This document shows positions 1-5,278 of a stretch of 17,907 nucleotides of DNA, one piece after another. Each line of letters opens with the position of its first letter. The stretch's first letter is position 1. This DNA comes from A07HB70 sp964512675. GTDB taxonomy: Archaea > Halobacteriota > Halobacteria > Halobacteriales > Haloferacaceae. Below the pieces are notes generated by a model that saw only the letters and a list, made by a program, of their open reading frames with translations, ran no database searches and was not told the DNA's origin. Location of the stretch: positions 1-17,907 of the forward strand of contig CAZEJR010000031.1 in NCBI GenBank assembly GCA_964512675.1, read 5' to 3'. A program made the position numbers and the translations under genes.

Positions 1-273
1 CTCAATCTTGGGCCGATTGATTCAGACGCAGTAGGCGAGGAGGTTGTTTTTAGAACGATGACGGCTCTGTGGGGTACGTGTCTGACTGATAAGTACACAT
101 ATGAGGAGTATGAGCCGAGCGACGGGAGAAACCAGTCTAAGGGGAGCAACCGCGTAACGGGAGCATCCAACCCAAGTAAGGGGAGTTCAGGAAACAATCC
201 AGTCAAGAGGTCAAAATCAATCAGCTCCAAGGGGTCAAGAAATCGGAACAATCTCCTGAACGATCATCAGTAA
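1..273 (+). CDS. C-terminal end of an unrecognised protein (5' truncated by window edge)
   Basis: The frame is open from the first base to a TAA at 271-273, giving the last 90 residues of a protein whose start lies outside the window. The first 45 or so residues look globular and mildly acidic (LNLGPIDSDAVGEEVVF, then a TALWG segment). The rest is a low-complexity tail rich in Ser, Asn, Gly, Lys and Arg, with the tetrapeptide SKGS three times, encoded by similar DNA (aaggggag or aaggggtc). A basic tail is unusual in a haloarchaeal proteome. The DNA is clearly less GC-rich than the ribosomal block, which hints at a transferred or accessory gene. I do not recognise the family. An internal ATG at 58 could be taken as a start, but the frame continues upstream without a stop, so a longer protein is more likely. 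Confidence 0.5.
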   Translation, partial: LNLGPIDSDAVGEEVVFRTMTALWGTCLTDKYTYEEYEPSDGRNQSKGSNRVTGASNPSKGSSGNNPVKRSKSISSKGSRNRNNLLNDHQ

Positions 274-554
274 TGGCCGGATTGCTCCACTCCGTTGTGC
301 CGGCCGACGCGTAGAGCAAGAAATTAGTAATTGTTCTTCATTACCCGTGAAGACAATCGTGGCCGGCATTTACTATTCTAAGCGCGGAGATCCGGGCGTC
401 GTGAGGGCGCGTGGGACCTCGGTGGCGGATCGCGAACCTCTGAGGGGTAGGCTCTCTGCCAGCCGGTGTTCCGAATACTCGCGTGCTGGGCTTATTTAAC
501 TGTCCAGATCGCCGCTGCGGCACATACATACGCCCCCCTGCCTTCTTACACAGT
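274..554. other. Intergenic region before msrA
   Basis: No convincing gene is seen here. The stretch contains a short inverted repeat (GTAAT at 327-331, ATTAC at 340-344), which could lie in the 3' end of the preceding transcript, and an AT-rich box at 491-498 suited to the msrA promoter. The minus-strand frame across 341-529 is Arg/Pro/His-rich and looks like chance. Confidence 0.4.
491..498 (+). promoter_or_regulatory. Putative TATA box for msrA
   Basis: The AT-rich octamer cttattta stands out in GC-rich surroundings and resembles haloarchaeal TATA elements. It lies about 60 bases before the chosen msrA start, which would place transcription start near 520 and leave a 5' leader of some 30 bases. 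A second weaker box (acatacata, about 522-530) would fit a leaderless transcript instead. Confidence 0.4.
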
Positions 555-1085
555 ATGGAGAAAGCAACGTTCGGCGGTGGCTGCTTCTGGTGTATCGAGG
601 CTGCGTTCGAAGAGATCGAGGGTGTAGAGGACGTGACCTCCGGCTACGCTGGTGGACACACCGACGATCCGTCGTACCGTGAGGTCTGCTCGGGCACGAC
701 CGGCCACGCAGAAGTCGTCCAACTCGAGTACGATCCGCGCGTCATCTCGTACGAAGAACTTCTCGAGGTGTTCTTCACCGTCCACGATCCGACTCAGCTC
801 AACCGACAGGGCCCGGACGTCGGGTCGCAGTATCGGTCGATCGTGCCCACTCACGACGACGAACAGCGTGACCTTGCCGAGACGTATATCGACGCGCTGG
901 ATGAGAAGGGTGGCTACGACGATGATGTCGTGACCGAAGTGGAACCGTTAGATCGGTTCTATCGCGCTGAGGAGAAACATCAGGATTACTACAGCAAGAA
1001 TCCGAACGACGCCTACTGCTCGATGCACGCCCAGCCGAAGGTCGAGAAAGTGCGTGAGCGTTTCGCGGAGAAAGTGAAGGCGTAG
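555..1085 (+). CDS. msrA: Peptide methionine sulfoxide reductase MsrA (full length)
   Basis: Reduces methionine-S-sulfoxide in proteins or as free amino acid back to methionine, a cytoplasmic repair reaction after oxidative damage. The 176-residue protein shows the family's active-site GGGCFWC at residues 7-13 (catalytic Cys10), followed by SGYAGG near 29-34, GHAEVV at 50-55, GPDVGSQYRS near 87-95 and HQDYY at 142-146. A NPNDAYC segment near 149-155 supplies another Cys, and the protein ends in the usual PKVEKVRE helix. The ATG at 555 is preferred to the ATG at 483 because the catalytic motif of MsrA normally lies within about 15 residues of the N-terminus, and the 24 extra residues would be coded by the presumed promoter. 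It converges on a second msrA copy. Confidence 0.95.
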   Translation: MEKATFGGGCFWCIEAAFEEIEGVEDVTSGYAGGHTDDPSYREVCSGTTGHAEVVQLEYDPRVISYEELLEVFFTVHDPTQLNRQGPDVGSQYRSIVPTHDDEQRDLAETYIDALDEKGGYDDDVVTEVEPLDRFYRAEEKHQDYYSKNPNDAYCSMHAQPKVEKVRERFAEKVKA

Positions 1086-1136
1086 CGGAAACGCGACGTA
1101 TCGGCGCTACCGATCGGTCGGCAGCACGGTCGTGAC

Positions 1137-1616
1137 CTACGCAGAGGCAGCTTCTATATTTTTCGTAGAATTCGAAAAATAGTCCTGGTGGTGCTCCTCG
1201 GCGCGGTAGAACGTCTCCAGCGGCGCGACCTCGGTGACAATCTCGTCGTAGACGTCGTCCGCCAGCCGGTCGACGACGCGCTTGACCGTCTCGCGCTGGC
1301 GCTCGTCGTGGTAGTACACCGCAGACCGGTACTGCGAGCCGACGTCCGGCCCTTGGCGGTTCTCCGTCGTCGGGTCGTGGATCGCGAAGAACACCTCGAG
1401 GACGTCGTCGTAGCTCACGACCGCCGGGTCGAACGTCACCCGAACAACCTCCGCGTGGCCGGTACTCTCCGAACACACCTGTTCGTACGTCGGGTCCTCG
1501 ACGTGGCCGCCGGCGTAGCCCGAGACGGCAGCGCGGACGCCGTCCACCCGCTTCATCGGCGCCTCGACACACCAGAAACAGCCGCCGCCGAGCGTCGCAC
1601 GTTCTGTTTCGGTCAC
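1137..1616 (-). CDS. msrA: MsrA paralogue lacking the usual C-terminal segment
   Basis: A second peptide methionine-S-sulfoxide reductase, 159 residues, from a GTG start at 1614-1616. It has GGGCFWC (catalytic Cys13), SGYAGG, GHAEVV, GPDVGSQYRS and HQDYF (143-147), and many of the same residues as the neighbouring MsrA, so the catalytic core looks intact. After HQDYF it does not continue with the NPxxxYC and PKVxKxR segment: it ends in 12 unrelated residues (SNSTKNIEAASA), coded by an AT-rich stretch that contains a perfect inverted repeat. No other frame restores the missing segment. It may be a working short form relying on other thiols for recycling, or a gene damaged at its 3' end. It faces the other msrA across 51 bases. 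Confidence 0.9.
   Translation of the reverse strand: MTETERATLGGGCFWCVEAPMKRVDGVRAAVSGYAGGHVEDPTYEQVCSESTGHAEVVRVTFDPAVVSYDDVLEVFFAIHDPTTENRQGPDVGSQYRSAVYYHDERQRETVKRVVDRLADDVYDEIVTEVAPLETFYRAEEHHQDYFSNSTKNIEAASA
1158..1180. repeat. AT-rich perfect inverted repeat inside the 3' end of the second msrA
   Basis: ATTTTTCG (1158-1165) and CGAAAAAT (1173-1180) are exact reverse complements separated by a 7-base loop. The repeat lies between the two convergent msrA genes and in the divergent C-terminal codons of the minus-strand copy. Because it ends in T runs on both strands, it could act as a terminator for either gene. Confidence 0.5.
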
Positions 1617-1640
1617 AGCTCTCTGGACGGGGCGCGCGGC

Positions 1641-1646
1641 TATCTA
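1641..1646 (-). promoter_or_regulatory. Possible TATA box for the minus-strand msrA
   Basis: Read on the minus strand the sequence is tagata within gtagatag, centred about 27 bases upstream of the GTG start. That is the spacing expected for a leaderless haloarchaeal transcript. The match to a TATA element is weak. Confidence 0.3.
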
Positions 1647-1702
1647 CCCGGCGGGCCGGACGGGTGACTGCCGGGTCACTCGTCGCGCGGATACGGTAGC
1701 AC

Positions 1703-1724
1703 TGCGCTGGCCGGGATTTGAACC
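1703..1724 (-). repeat. 22-base copy of the tRNA-Gly 3' end (tRNA remnant or att-like site)
   Basis: This stretch is identical to the last 22 bases of the intact tRNA-Gly at 1844-1865 (T loop, 3' half of the T stem, acceptor 3' strand and discriminator A). Identity stops at both ends. The bases upstream on the minus strand do not complete a T stem, and no usable D or anticodon arm is seen, although GCGCT at 1777-1781 can pair with AGCGC of the acceptor strand. Duplication of a tRNA 3' end is the typical footprint of integration by a tyrosine recombinase, but a decayed duplicate tRNA gene explains it equally well. No integrase is present in the window. Confidence 0.65.
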
Positions 1725-1843
1725 ACGGTCGTTTCGCTCCCGGTGGTCGCTCCACTCCCTGATTCGAATCCGCTGGAGCGCATACACCTGCGACGGAGGT
1801 GGCGGCGCGACGGGACGCGTCGCTGGCGAGGTCACAGTAGAGA

Positions 1844-1914
1844 TGCGCTGGCCGGGATTTGAACCCGGGTTGTGACCATGGCAAGGTCACGTGATACCAC
1901 TACACTACCAGCGC
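1844..1914 (-). tRNA. tRNA-Gly (anticodon GCC)
   Basis: The minus strand folds into a complete 71-base cloverleaf: acceptor GCGCTGG with CCAGCGC, a D arm closed by GTG/CAC around TAGTGGTAT, anticodon stem TGACC/GGTCA with loop TTGCCAT (anticodon GCC), a four-base variable region CAAC, T stem CCGGG/CCCGG with loop TTCAAAT, and discriminator A. No CCA is encoded, as is common in archaea, and there is no intron. It decodes GGC and GGU, the former being frequent in this GC-rich genome. Its 3' end is duplicated at 1703-1724. Confidence 0.96.
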
Positions 1915-1945
1915 TCGCTTCCCACGTCAAACCGTGTCGGTGCGA

Positions 1946-1955
1946 GTCAAAAGGG
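1946..1955 (-). promoter_or_regulatory. Possible promoter box for tRNA-Gly
   Basis: On the minus strand CCCTTTTGAC lies about 32-41 bases upstream of the mature tRNA 5' end and is the only AT-containing run nearby. It could place transcription start a few bases upstream of the mature end, with the leader removed by RNase P. Confidence 0.3.
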
Positions 1956-1997
1956 TTCCGGAACGATAGCAGGCAACCGCGGGCACGGAGGACGACG

Positions 1998-2237
1998 AAC
2001 TGGGGGGTGCCGGCGCGGGACGCGATCGCGAGCGACATCGCTCCGCCGACGTCGGAGGGCCGGACGTTCGGCTACCTCCACGCCGCGAGCCACCCGTCCG
2101 GCGCGGTCGCGCCGGTCGGCATCGGCGCCGCGACGACGCTCCACGAGAGCGTTCTCGTCCTCGCCGCGGTCGCGGCACCGTTCGGCGGGCGGGTGTACCG
2201 GCCGTCCGAGACGAACGGCGCGGCGGCGCCGGAGTGA
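1998..2237 (+). pseudogene. Remnant of a major facilitator (MFS) transporter
   Basis: The frame ending at a TGA at 2235-2237 reads VPARDAIASDIAPP, then SEGRTFGYLHAASHPSGAVAPVG and a short Ala/Val-rich hydrophobic run. The pattern ARDA..SD.AP...G..FGYLH.A...GA..GPV.IG is what I recall from the C-terminal half of haloarchaeal MFS permeases. Only about 80 residues remain, no sensible start codon precedes the similarity, and the following transmembrane helices are missing, so this is probably a decayed fragment. It lies between the tRNA and the ribosomal operon and is not expected to make a working protein. The family assignment is from memory of the motif. Confidence 0.5.
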
Positions 2238-2292
2238 GCGTTCTGGCCGGATACGGGCGCGTTACGCCGTGACACGCCGACAGGCGAGTCGC

Positions 2293-2302
2293 TACCCTTT
2301 TC
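2293..2302 (+). promoter_or_regulatory. Possible promoter box of the ribosomal-protein operon
   Basis: The run tacccttttc is the most AT-rich element in the 120 bases before the first operon gene. Transcription would start around 2326, giving a leader of about 30 bases. The match to a TATA element is modest. Confidence 0.3.
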
Positions 2303-2327
2303 ACCGTGGATCGGAAACGGACGTACA

Positions 2328-2341
2328 GTCTGGTGACAGAC
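2328..2341 (+). promoter_or_regulatory. Small hairpin with GTGA tetraloop in the presumed operon leader
   Basis: GTCTG (2328-2332) and CAGAC (2337-2341) are exact reverse complements around the loop GTGA, which fits the GNRA tetraloop class. It ends 16 bases before the ATG of the first gene. If transcription begins near 2326 the hairpin would cap the message. A role in regulation is only a guess. Confidence 0.35.
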
Positions 2342-2357
2342 GCGGACGGGACCCGGC

Positions 2358-3197
2358 ATGACGTACACGGTACTCGTGCCGTCCTCGCTGGTCCGGGAGG
2401 CCGAGTCGAAGCGGGACGCGACCCAGAAGGTGGGTCAGATCGCCCGCGCGGCGACGGTCTTTCGTGTCGACCGCCTCGTCGTCTTCCCCGACCGGGAGGG
2501 CGAACGAGGACGGTTCGAGGACGGGTTCGTCGCGACGGTGTTGCGGTACGCGGCGACGCCGCCGTACCTCCGAAAGGAGGCGTGGGGCGTCCGGGACGAA
2601 CTGGAGTACGCTGGCGTCCTGCCGCCCCTCCGCGTCCGTTCACAGGCCGGCTCCGGACCGGAGCGTCCGGGGTCGTTAAGACAGGGAATCGTGACCGAGG
2701 TCGGACCTGAGGACCGCGTTCGGGTCACTTGTGGAACGCAACACCCGATCTCCCTCCACGCGCCAGACGGGGCGCGCTCGGAGGGAGAGCGCGTCACCAT
2801 CAGGGTCTCTTCCGTAGAGCCGGTCCGCGCCCGCATCGTCGACGAGCCCCCGCCGGGGCCGGTGGTGCGGACGCAGGACCTGTCGGCAGCGCTCGGAGCG
2901 GCGGACGCGGGGCTACGAATCGCGGCCTCGCGACACGGCGAACCGCTCACGACCGGCGAACCCGCCGGTCTGCCGGGCCCCGACGGCGACCTGACGGTCG
3001 CCTTCGGCGCGCCCGAACGCGGGCTGCCGGCGATACTCGGGGTCGCCCCCGAGGACGTGAGCCGGGTCGGCCCCCCAGGGGGGTTCGACCGCTGGCTCAA
3101 CACGGTTCCGAACCAGGGGAGCGAGGTCGTGCGAACGGAGGAAGCGGTGTTCGCGACGCTCTCGCCCCTGACGCTCCCACAGGAGGAGAAGACGTAG
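2358..3197 (+). CDS. Putative SPOUT-fold RNA methyltransferase upstream of rpl3
   Basis: A 279-residue protein of the archaeal/eukaryotic SPOUT family (relatives of human SPOUT1/C9orf114), which in archaea commonly sits directly upstream of rpl3. Members are predicted S-adenosylmethionine-dependent RNA methyltransferases, probably acting on rRNA. The N-terminal half of the methyltransferase domain (VLVPSSL at 5-11, LVVFPD near 40-45, PPYLRKEAW near 69-77) is followed by an OB-like insertion (RQGIVTEVG, then RVTCGTQHPISL, about 107-133). The C-terminal half has FGAPERGLPAIL near 215-226 and the family's closing segment PNQGSEVVRTEEAVFATLSPLTL at 251-273, expected to form the cofactor-binding knot. 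Its TAG directly precedes the rpl3 ATG. Confidence 0.85.
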   Translation: MTYTVLVPSSLVREAESKRDATQKVGQIARAATVFRVDRLVVFPDREGERGRFEDGFVATVLRYAATPPYLRKEAWGVRDELEYAGVLPPLRVRSQAGSGPERPGSLRQGIVTEVGPEDRVRVTCGTQHPISLHAPDGARSEGERVTIRVSSVEPVRARIVDEPPPGPVVRTQDLSAALGAADAGLRIAASRHGEPLTTGEPAGLPGPDGDLTVAFGAPERGLPAILGVAPEDVSRVGPPGGFDRWLNTVPNQGSEVVRTEEAVFATLSPLTLPQEEKT

Positions 3198-4220
3198 ATG
3201 CCACAACCAAGCACACCACGCAAAGGCTCGCTGGGCTTCGGCCCACGGTCGCGCGCCGCGTCCGAGGTGCCACGCGTTCGATCGTGGCCCGACGACGACG
3301 GCGCCCCCGGACTGCAGGGGTTCGCCGGCTACAAGGCCGGCATGACCCACGTCGTCGTGGTCAACGACGACGCCGACTCCCCGCGTGAGGGGATGGAGGA
3401 GTCCGTGCCGGTGACCGTCGTCGAGACGCCGCCGATGCGCGCGGTCGGCCTGCGAGCCTACGAGCAGACGTCGTACGGACTCACCCCGTCGACGGAGGTC
3501 TGGACCGACGAGTTCCACGACGAACTCGCGCGGGCCGTCGACCTCCCGACGGGCGAGACGTTCGAAACGGACGCCGAGGAGCTGCGCGACTTGGTCGCGA
3601 CCGGCGGGGTCGACGACCTGCGCGCGATCACTCACACGGTGCCCGACGGACTCGCGAACGTCCCGAAGAAGCGCCCGGACGTGATGGAGACCCGCGTCGG
3701 CGGGGGCTCGCTCGACGAGCGACTCGAGTTCGCGCTCGACCTCGTCGAGGACGGCGGCGAACACGAGCTGACGGACGTGTTCCGCGCCGGCGAGTACCTC
3801 GACGTCCACGGAATCACGAAGGGGAAGGGCACCCAGGGACCGGTCAAGCGCTGGGGCGTCCAGAAGCGAAAGGGCAAACACGCCCGGCAGGGGTGGCGCA
3901 GACGGATCGGCAACCTCGGCCCGTGGAACCCCTCGCGGGTGCGCTCGACGGTTCCACAGCAGGGACAGACGGGCTACCACCAGCGGACGGAACTGAACAA
4001 GCGTCTGATCGACGCCGGCGACGGGAACGAGGCGAGCGTGGACGGCGGCTTTGTCGCGCACGGCGAGGTCGACGGTCGGTACGCGCTGATAAAGGGGTCG
4101 GCCCCCGGCCCGAACCAGCGTCTCCTGCGCTTCCGCCCGGCGGTCAGGCCGAACGACCAGCCGCGCCTCGACCCCGAGGTGCGTCACGTCTCCACGGCGT
4201 CGAACCAGGGGAACTCGTAG
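3198..4220 (+). CDS. rpl3: Large-subunit ribosomal protein L3 (uL3)
   Basis: An early-assembling 23S rRNA-binding protein whose extension approaches the peptidyl-transferase centre. The 340-residue product matches the roughly 338 residues I recall for Haloarcula. The N-terminus (PRKGSLGFGPRSRA), GFAGYKAGMTH near 44-54, and the conserved loop KGKGTQGPVKRWGVQKRKGKHARQG near residues 203-227 identify it, followed by RRRIGNLGPWNP. The start immediately follows the TAG of the methyltransferase gene and is preceded by a purine-rich Shine-Dalgarno-like run (aggaggag at 3181-3188). The stop abuts the rpl4 start with no gap. Confidence 0.97.
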   Translation: MPQPSTPRKGSLGFGPRSRAASEVPRVRSWPDDDGAPGLQGFAGYKAGMTHVVVVNDDADSPREGMEESVPVTVVETPPMRAVGLRAYEQTSYGLTPSTEVWTDEFHDELARAVDLPTGETFETDAEELRDLVATGGVDDLRAITHTVPDGLANVPKKRPDVMETRVGGGSLDERLEFALDLVEDGGEHELTDVFRAGEYLDVHGITKGKGTQGPVKRWGVQKRKGKHARQGWRRRIGNLGPWNPSRVRSTVPQQGQTGYHQRTELNKRLIDAGDGNEASVDGGFVAHGEVDGRYALIKGSAPGPNQRLLRFRPAVRPNDQPRLDPEVRHVSTASNQGNS

Positions 4221-4967
4221 ATGAACGCCACAGTACGCGACCTGGACGGCGACGCGGCGGGCGACGTCGAACTGCCCGACGCCTTCGAGACGGTCGTCCG
4301 CACGGACCTCGTCCGGCGGGCCGTCTCCGTCGCACAGGCGAACCGAAAACAGCCGTACGGATCGGACCCCTACGCCGGCATGCGGACGCCGGCGGAGTCG
4401 CCGGGGTCGGGCCGCGGGAGCGCACACGTCCCCCAGCAGAACGGGCAGGCGCGGCGCGTCCCGCAGGCGGTGTCGGGCCGGCGCGCCCACCCGCCGAAGG
4501 CCGAGAAGGAACAGGGAACGGGCCTCAACGAGAAAGAACGCCTGCTCGCCACCCGGTCGGCGCTGGCCGCGACGACGGACGCCGAGACGGTACGGGAGCG
4601 CGGCCACCGGTTCGACGACGGCGTCGAACTCCCGCTCGTCCTCGTCGACGACTTCGAGGGGGTCCACAAGACCCGCGAGGTCGTCGAGATCCTCGAGACG
4701 CTCGGCGTCCACGCAGACGTCGAGCGCGCCGACGAGGGCCGGACACGGCGGGCCGGACGCGGGACGACCCGCGGTCGGACCTACCGCGAGCCGCGTTCGA
4801 TCCTGTTCGTCACGAGCGAGGAGCCGTCCCGCGGGGCGCGAAACCTCGCCGGCGCGGACGTGACGACCGGTCGGGAAGTAGACGCTGAGGACCTCGCGCC
4901 CGGCGGCGAGCCGGGTCGGCTGACGGTGTTCACCGAGGCGGCGCTCTCGGAGGTGGCCGAGCGATGA
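4221..4967 (+). CDS. rpl4: Large-subunit ribosomal protein L4 (uL4)
   Basis: Binds 23S rRNA domain I and lines the nascent-peptide exit tunnel with a long loop. The 248-residue protein has the family's RRAVSVAQANRKQPYGSDPYAG near 33-54 and the arginine/glycine-rich tunnel loop (GSGRGSAHVPQQNGQARRVPQ, then GRRAHPPKAEKEQG) near 62-98. The C-terminal half is acidic and ends in the typical ALSEVAER. Its TGA overlaps the ATG of a 21-codon reading frame rather than lying next to rpl23, which is atypical spacing for this otherwise tightly packed block. Confidence 0.96.
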   Translation: MNATVRDLDGDAAGDVELPDAFETVVRTDLVRRAVSVAQANRKQPYGSDPYAGMRTPAESPGSGRGSAHVPQQNGQARRVPQAVSGRRAHPPKAEKEQGTGLNEKERLLATRSALAATTDAETVRERGHRFDDGVELPLVLVDDFEGVHKTREVVEILETLGVHADVERADEGRTRRAGRGTTRGRTYREPRSILFVTSEEPSRGARNLAGADVTTGREVDAEDLAPGGEPGRLTVFTEAALSEVAER

Positions 4968-5029
4968 GCGTCGACGTACGCACCGTGCGCGTCGGCCTCA
5001 CGGCGCTCACCGGAGGTCCCCGCCGATGA
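4964..5029 (+). CDS. 21-codon mini-ORF coupling rpl4 to rpl23
   Basis: A reading frame too short for ordinary gene finding starts with ATGA overlapping the rpl4 stop (4964-4967) and ends with ATGA overlapping the rpl23 start (5026-5029). The peptide begins MSVDVRTVRV and ends TGGPRR, and it is basic. Its first nine bases, ATGAGCGTC, are the same as those of rpl23, suggesting the segment came from a duplication at the rpl23 5' end or that this was an earlier start. It also carries GGAGGT at 5011-5016, suitably placed for rpl23. It may be a translated coupling peptide or merely a spacer; no protein function is claimed. Confidence 0.35.
   Translation: MSVDVRTVRVGLTALTGGPRR
5011..5016 (+). promoter_or_regulatory. 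Strong Shine-Dalgarno sequence for rpl23
   Basis: GGAGGT lies nine bases before the rpl23 ATG. It is the clearest ribosome-binding site in a cluster where most starts rely on overlap with the previous stop, and it supports the rpl23 start at 5026. Confidence 0.6.
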
Positions 5030-5277
5030 GCGTCATCCGTCACCCGCTCGTCACCGAGAAGGCGATGAACGAGATGGACTTCCAGAACAAGCTTCAGTTC
5101 GTCGTCGACGTCGACGCGACGAAGGAGACGGTCGCGGCAGCCGTCGCCGAGCGCTACGACGTCACCGTCGAGTCGGTGAACACACAGGTGACGCCACAGG
5201 GCGGGAAGAAGGCCACCGTCCGGCTGAGCGAGGACGACGAGGCCCAGGAAGTCGCCTCGCGGATCGGGGTGTTCTGA
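5026..5277 (+). CDS. rpl23: Large-subunit ribosomal protein L23 (uL23)
   Basis: Located at the exit of the peptide tunnel, where it docks signal recognition particle and the Sec translocon. The 83-residue protein is the usual archaeal size (Haloarcula about 85) and shows HPLVTEKAMNEMDFQNKLQF near 6-25 and VTVESVNTQVTPQGGKKATVRL near 46-67, ending in the typical ASRIGVF. A GGAGGT lies nine bases upstream of its ATG. The stop is one base from the rpl2 start. Gene order rpl4-rpl23-rpl2 is canonical, but here a 62-base segment separates rpl4 from rpl23. Confidence 0.96.
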   Translation: MSVIRHPLVTEKAMNEMDFQNKLQFVVDVDATKETVAAAVAERYDVTVESVNTQVTPQGGKKATVRLSEDDEAQEVASRIGVF

Positions 5278-5278
5278 G

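Noticed and set aside
1109..1118. Ten-base palindrome ACCGATCGGT between the two msrA genes
   Set aside because: No promoter is expected there because both genes point towards it, and a palindrome this short carries little weight.
1188..1667. Plus-strand frame opposite the second msrA
   Set aside because: The minus strand encodes a clear MsrA with its catalytic motif; this frame is its antisense shadow.
1703..1782. Second complete tRNA on the minus strand
   Set aside because: Only five of seven acceptor pairs form, the T stem is broken, and no anticodon or D arm can be drawn, so it is at most a remnant.
799..1890. Long minus-strand frame of 363 codons across both msrA genes and the tRNAs
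   Set aside because: It is the Arg/Pro/Ser-rich shadow frame of real genes on a GC-rich template and runs through a tRNA gene.
2650..2664. Perfect palindrome GCTCCGG-A-CCGGAGC in the methyltransferase gene
   Set aside because: It falls in a variable Gly/Ser linker, is short, and GC-rich palindromes are expected by chance at this base composition.
3070..3082. CCCCCC-A-GGGGGG palindrome in the methyltransferase gene
   Set aside because: It encodes a Gly-Pro-Pro-Gly-Gly turn that appears conserved in the family, so coding constraint explains it.
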